63,110 bases of DNA from Dyella silvatica (lineage in GTDB: Bacteria; Pseudomonadota; Gammaproteobacteria; Xanthomonadales; Rhodanobacteraceae), in the NCBI RefSeq assembly GCF_026283955.1, contig NZ_JAPDPE010000013.1, positions 1 through 63,110 of the forward strand, written 5' to 3'. The notes beneath the pieces are model-generated. The model did not search any database, was not told where the DNA came from, and saw only the letters and a list, made by a program, of their open reading frames with translations. A program made the position numbers and the translations under genes. The first letter of the stretch is position 1. The number at the start of each line of letters is the position of its first letter. This document shows, in pieces, positions 60,555-63,110 of the stretch.

Positions 60555-60896
60555 ATGCACAAGTACAAATTTGGTGTGTCGATGATGCTGCTGTTGGCGG
60601 CAACCGGCTTGTCCATGCCGCGGGCGACACAGGCCGAGAGCCTGTTGGTGCACCGTGTACAGCAAGAAAACGGCATGAATCTGCCCTCGCGCGGCATGAG
60701 CATGGCGCAGGTCGAGCAAAAGTACGGCGCGCCACAGCGCAAGTTGTCACCGCGCGGCGGCGACAGCCAGAAGCATCCGACGATCAACCGCTGGGATTAT
60801 TCGAACTTCATCGTTTATTTCGAGCGCAGCCACGTGATCCATTCGGTGCTCAACACACCCGCGGGCAACAACACTTCGCCGTCAAGCGTCAACTGA
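60555..60896 (+). CDS. Small exported protein, BamE/SmpA-like
   Basis: AGGGG before the ATG at 60555 supports the start (frame open from 60516). The signal peptide is MHKYKFGVSMMLLLAATGLSMPRATQA. The mature part of about 85 residues contains RGMSMAQVEQKYGAPQRKLSPRGG and PTINRWDYSNFIVYFERSHVIHSVLN, the strand-turn pattern of the SmpA/OmlA (BamE-type) domain, which binds peptidoglycan or outer-membrane components. It lacks the lipobox of BamE itself, so it is a soluble relative rather than the BAM subunit. Confidence 0.7.
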   Translation: MHKYKFGVSMMLLLAATGLSMPRATQAESLLVHRVQQENGMNLPSRGMSMAQVEQKYGAPQRKLSPRGGDSQKHPTINRWDYSNFIVYFERSHVIHSVLNTPAGNNTSPSSVN

Positions 60897-60987
60897 TCGC
60901 GGCCTGACGTCGTACAATTCACGCCTCCATCGGCCGGGCGGGTCTTCCGCCACGGCCTTGTGCCTATCAAAGCGTGAGTTAAGACCG

Positions 60988-62025
60988 ATGACTGATTCCA
61001 CCCTGCGCCTGCCGGCGGAATGGGAGCCGCAAGCGGCTGTGTTGATTGCGTGGCCGCATGCCGACACCGACTGGGCCGAACGCCTGGCTGAGGTGGAAAC
61101 CACCTATGTGGCCCTGGCCGCGGCTGTGACCCGCTTTCAACCGCTCATCGTTGTGGTTGCCGATACCGCGCTGGGGGCTCATGCCCAGGCCCTGCTGCGC
61201 GCCGCCAAGGTCGATCTTGCAAAGGTCCGCTTCGTCGAGCTGCCGTATGACGACACCTGGCTGCGCGATTCAGGCCCGATCACCCTGAAAGCCGATGCCG
61301 CCAGCTTCCAGCTGACCGATTTCCGCTTCACCGGCTGGGGCGGCAAGTTCGGCGCCGAACAAGACGACGCCCTGATCACCGGGCTGGTCAACGCCGGCGT
61401 ATTCAACAACGCCGCGCACAAGCGGGTGGACTGGGCGCTGGAAGGCGGCGGTATCGAAAGCGACGGCAAGGGCACGGTGCTGACCACCTGGCGCTGCCTG
61501 GTGCAGCGTCACCCCGAGCAATCGCGGGAAGAAATGAGCGCGGTATTGCGCGACAACCTACCTGCGTCGCGGGTGCTGTGGCTCGATTATGGCTACCTCG
61601 AAGGCGATGACACCGACGCACACATCGATACGCTTGCGCGCTTCGCGCCGGGCGAGCGCATCGTCTTTCAGGCCTGCGACGACAGTGCTGATCCGCATCA
61701 TGACGAATTGCAGCGCATGGCCGGCGAACTGGCCGCCTTGCGCAGCGCCGATGGCCGGCCTTATCAGCTATATCCCCTGCCCTGGGCACAGCCCATCGTC
61801 GATCAAGGCCGCCGGCTCGCGGCGTCGTATGCCAATTACCTGATCGTCAACCAGGCTGTCCTGGTGCCGGCCTATGGCGATGCGGCTGACAACGAAGCGG
61901 CACGGATCATTGGCCAGGCCCATCCTGGCCGCGAGATCGTGCAGGTACCCTGCCGCCCGCTGATCTGGCAGAACGGCAGCCTGCACTGCATCACCATGCA
62001 GCTGCCAGAAGGCGTCACGCACTAA
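60988..62025 (+). CDS. aguA: Agmatine deiminase
   Basis: The enzyme converts agmatine to N-carbamoylputrescine and ammonia. The ATG at 60988 gives MTDSTLRLPAEWEPQAAVLIAWPHADTDWAERL, the usual N-terminus; a TTG at 60958 is less likely. The guanidine-modifying fold shows ELPYDDTWLRDSGPITL, WALEGGGIESDGKGTVLTTWRCL and DTDAHIDTLARFAPGE (catalytic Asp/His). The nucleophilic Cys near the C-terminus is in NGSLHCITMQLPEG. It has 345 residues, normal length. With the neighbouring aguB it forms the two-step route from arginine-derived agmatine to putrescine. Confidence 0.95.
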   Translation: MTDSTLRLPAEWEPQAAVLIAWPHADTDWAERLAEVETTYVALAAAVTRFQPLIVVVADTALGAHAQALLRAAKVDLAKVRFVELPYDDTWLRDSGPITLKADAASFQLTDFRFTGWGGKFGAEQDDALITGLVNAGVFNNAAHKRVDWALEGGGIESDGKGTVLTTWRCLVQRHPEQSREEMSAVLRDNLPASRVLWLDYGYLEGDDTDAHIDTLARFAPGERIVFQACDDSADPHHDELQRMAGELAALRSADGRPYQLYPLPWAQPIVDQGRRLAASYANYLIVNQAVLVPAYGDAADNEAARIIGQAHPGREIVQVPCRPLIWQNGSLHCITMQLPEGVTH

Positions 62026-62072
62026 GCCGCTGCACGGACGCCACCAGGCGGCGTACACAGCCGGGTCCGTTA

Positions 62073-62094
62073 CACTACGGTTTTCGCCGTAGTG
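62073..62094. repeat. Hairpin between aguA and aguB
   Basis: CACTACGG-TTTTCG-CCGTAGTG is a perfect 8-bp inverted repeat 20 bp before the aguB start. It may be a terminator, a stabilising hairpin or an operator. Confidence 0.5.
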
Positions 62095-62113
62095 GCGGAC
62101 AGGAAATCTCGGC

Positions 62114-63004
62114 ATGACCCGCAAGACACTCAAGGTCGCGCTGCTGCAGGAAACCGACCGCGGCAGCCGTGACGCCAACCTAGACGCCATCGAAGCCGGC
62201 CTGCGCGAGGCCGCCGCCGCCGGTGTCGAACTGGTGCTATTGCAAGAGCTGCACAACGGCCCGTATTTCTGCCAGCGCGAGTCGGTAGACGAATTCGACC
62301 TTGCCGAAAGCATTCCCGGCCCCAGCACCGAGCGCATCGGCAGTCTGGCGGCGGAACTCAAACTGGTGGTCGTCGCCTCGCTATTCGAAAAGCGCGCGGC
62401 CGGCCTGTATCACAACACCGCCGTGGTCTTCGATCGCTCCGCGGCCATCGCGGGCAAGTATCGCAAGATGCATATCCCGGATGATCCGGCGTTCTACGAG
62501 AAATTTTATTTCACCCCCGGCGATCTCGGCTTTGAGCCGATCGACACCGCCGTTGGCCGCCTCGGCGTGCTGGTGTGCTGGGATCAGTGGTATCCGGAGG
62601 CCGCTCGCCTGATGGCCCTGGCCGGCGCCGAACTGTTGCTCTATCCCACCGCCATCGGCTGGGATCCCAACGACGATCAGGCCGAGAAGGATCGCCAGCG
62701 CGATGCATGGATTACCGTGCAGCGCGGCCATGCGGTGGCCAATGGCCTGCCCTTGCTGGCCTGTAACCGCACCGGTTATGAGCCGGATACCGCCGGCGTC
62801 GGCGCGGGCATCCAGTTCTGGGGCAACAGTTTCGTCGCCGGACCGCAAGGCGAGTTCCTGGCCCAGGCCGGCACCGACAAGCGCCAGTTGCTGATCACCG
62901 ATGTCGATATGGCGCGCAGCGAACATGTGCGCCGAATCTGGCCGTTTCTGCGCGATCGCCGCATCGATGCTTATGCCGACCTGCTAAAACGCTTCCGCGA
63001 CTGA
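62114..63004 (+). CDS. aguB: N-carbamoylputrescine amidase
   Basis: The protein is a nitrilase-superfamily amidohydrolase of 296 residues that hydrolyses N-carbamoylputrescine to putrescine, CO2 and ammonia. The catalytic triad is visible as Glu in LVLLQELHNGPYFCQ, Lys in YRKMHIPDD and Cys in LGVLVCWDQWYPEAARLM. The C-terminal WGNSFVAGPQGEFLAQAG segment also fits the family. AGGAA upstream supports the ATG. It is 88 bp downstream of aguA on the same strand, a pairing known from Xanthomonas and Pseudomonas. Confidence 0.95.
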   Translation: MTRKTLKVALLQETDRGSRDANLDAIEAGLREAAAAGVELVLLQELHNGPYFCQRESVDEFDLAESIPGPSTERIGSLAAELKLVVVASLFEKRAAGLYHNTAVVFDRSAAIAGKYRKMHIPDDPAFYEKFYFTPGDLGFEPIDTAVGRLGVLVCWDQWYPEAARLMALAGAELLLYPTAIGWDPNDDQAEKDRQRDAWITVQRGHAVANGLPLLACNRTGYEPDTAGVGAGIQFWGNSFVAGPQGEFLAQAGTDKRQLLITDVDMARSEHVRRIWPFLRDRRIDAYADLLKRFRD

Positions 63005-63110
63005 ACGCACGCCGCTGAATATCTTCCCGCCGTACTGCTTGTACCGTGCTGCGGTCATCCCCATGCTGGGGGTTCTCACGATTAACCGACCTTGCGCATG
63101 AGCCTTTCCG

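Noticed and set aside
1-63110. CRISPR arrays, tRNA or rRNA genes, insertion sequences or prophage
   Set aside because: No regularly spaced repeats, cloverleaf-like sequences, transposase motifs or phage genes were seen.

Overview
The window is a chromosomal segment from a GC-rich gammaproteobacterium of the order Xanthomonadales, most likely the family Rhodanobacteraceae (a Dyella, Frateuria or Rhodanobacter relative). The evidence is gene content and order: smc-zipA, lysS-prfB with the RF2 programmed frameshift, recJ beside an rpfE-like gene, and an aguA-aguB agmatine pathway. The species assignment is inference. Most genes lie on the minus strand.

Region 1 (1-8.1 kb) holds a truncated HlyD-type adaptor next to an AT-rich lipoprotein gene, two secreted proteins of unknown role, and an orphan minor-pseudopilin trio gspI-gspJ-gspK. 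It also has two tandem PstS-like periplasmic binding proteins, each followed by the same terminator hairpin, and a small hypothetical gene. Region 2 (8.1-28.9 kb) is the most unusual part. It is one minus-strand array with a TpsB/FhaC-type outer-membrane transporter, an ExbB fused to DUF2341 and LamG-like periplasmic domains, ExbD, TonB, a Porin_5-like outer-membrane protein, a periplasmic coiled-coil protein, a small secreted protein and a roughly 4,170-residue filamentous-haemagglutinin exoprotein ending in a DUF3739 domain. The proposal is two-partner secretion coupled to a dedicated TonB-ExbBD motor. A nearly identical 26-27 nt motif precedes both tpsB and tpsA.

Region 3 (29-38.5 kb) has a secreted hydrolase, a phytanoyl-CoA dioxygenase-like protein, and an XRE/MmyB regulator divergent from a Tat-exported lipoprotein hydrolase across a perfect 19-bp palindrome. 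It continues with a LysE exporter, a GNAT acetyltransferase, and an operon for an STN/TonB_C-like protein, an ECF sigma factor and a FecR regulator. This last operon may control the TonB-linked secretion locus. Region 4 (38.7-48 kb) is core: zipA, smc, bolA, yciI, a broken yidC paralogue, a lipoprotein, lysS and prfB.

Region 5 (48.3-53.4 kb) is an AcrAB-type efflux operon with a TetR repressor, in which the pump gene carries a frameshifting deletion. Region 6 (53.5-55.5 kb) is asnB, also frameshifted. Upstream of it lies what reads as a complete attenuator: a 41-codon leader peptide rich in asparagine codons, a terminator, and a competing antiterminator pairing. Region 7 (55.5-63 kb) holds recJ, the rpfE-like gene, the ABC-F ATPase yheS, a BamE-like small protein, and aguA-aguB, which convert agmatine to putrescine.

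No rRNA, tRNA, CRISPR array, insertion sequence or prophage was seen. All family calls come from reading the sequences, without database searches.
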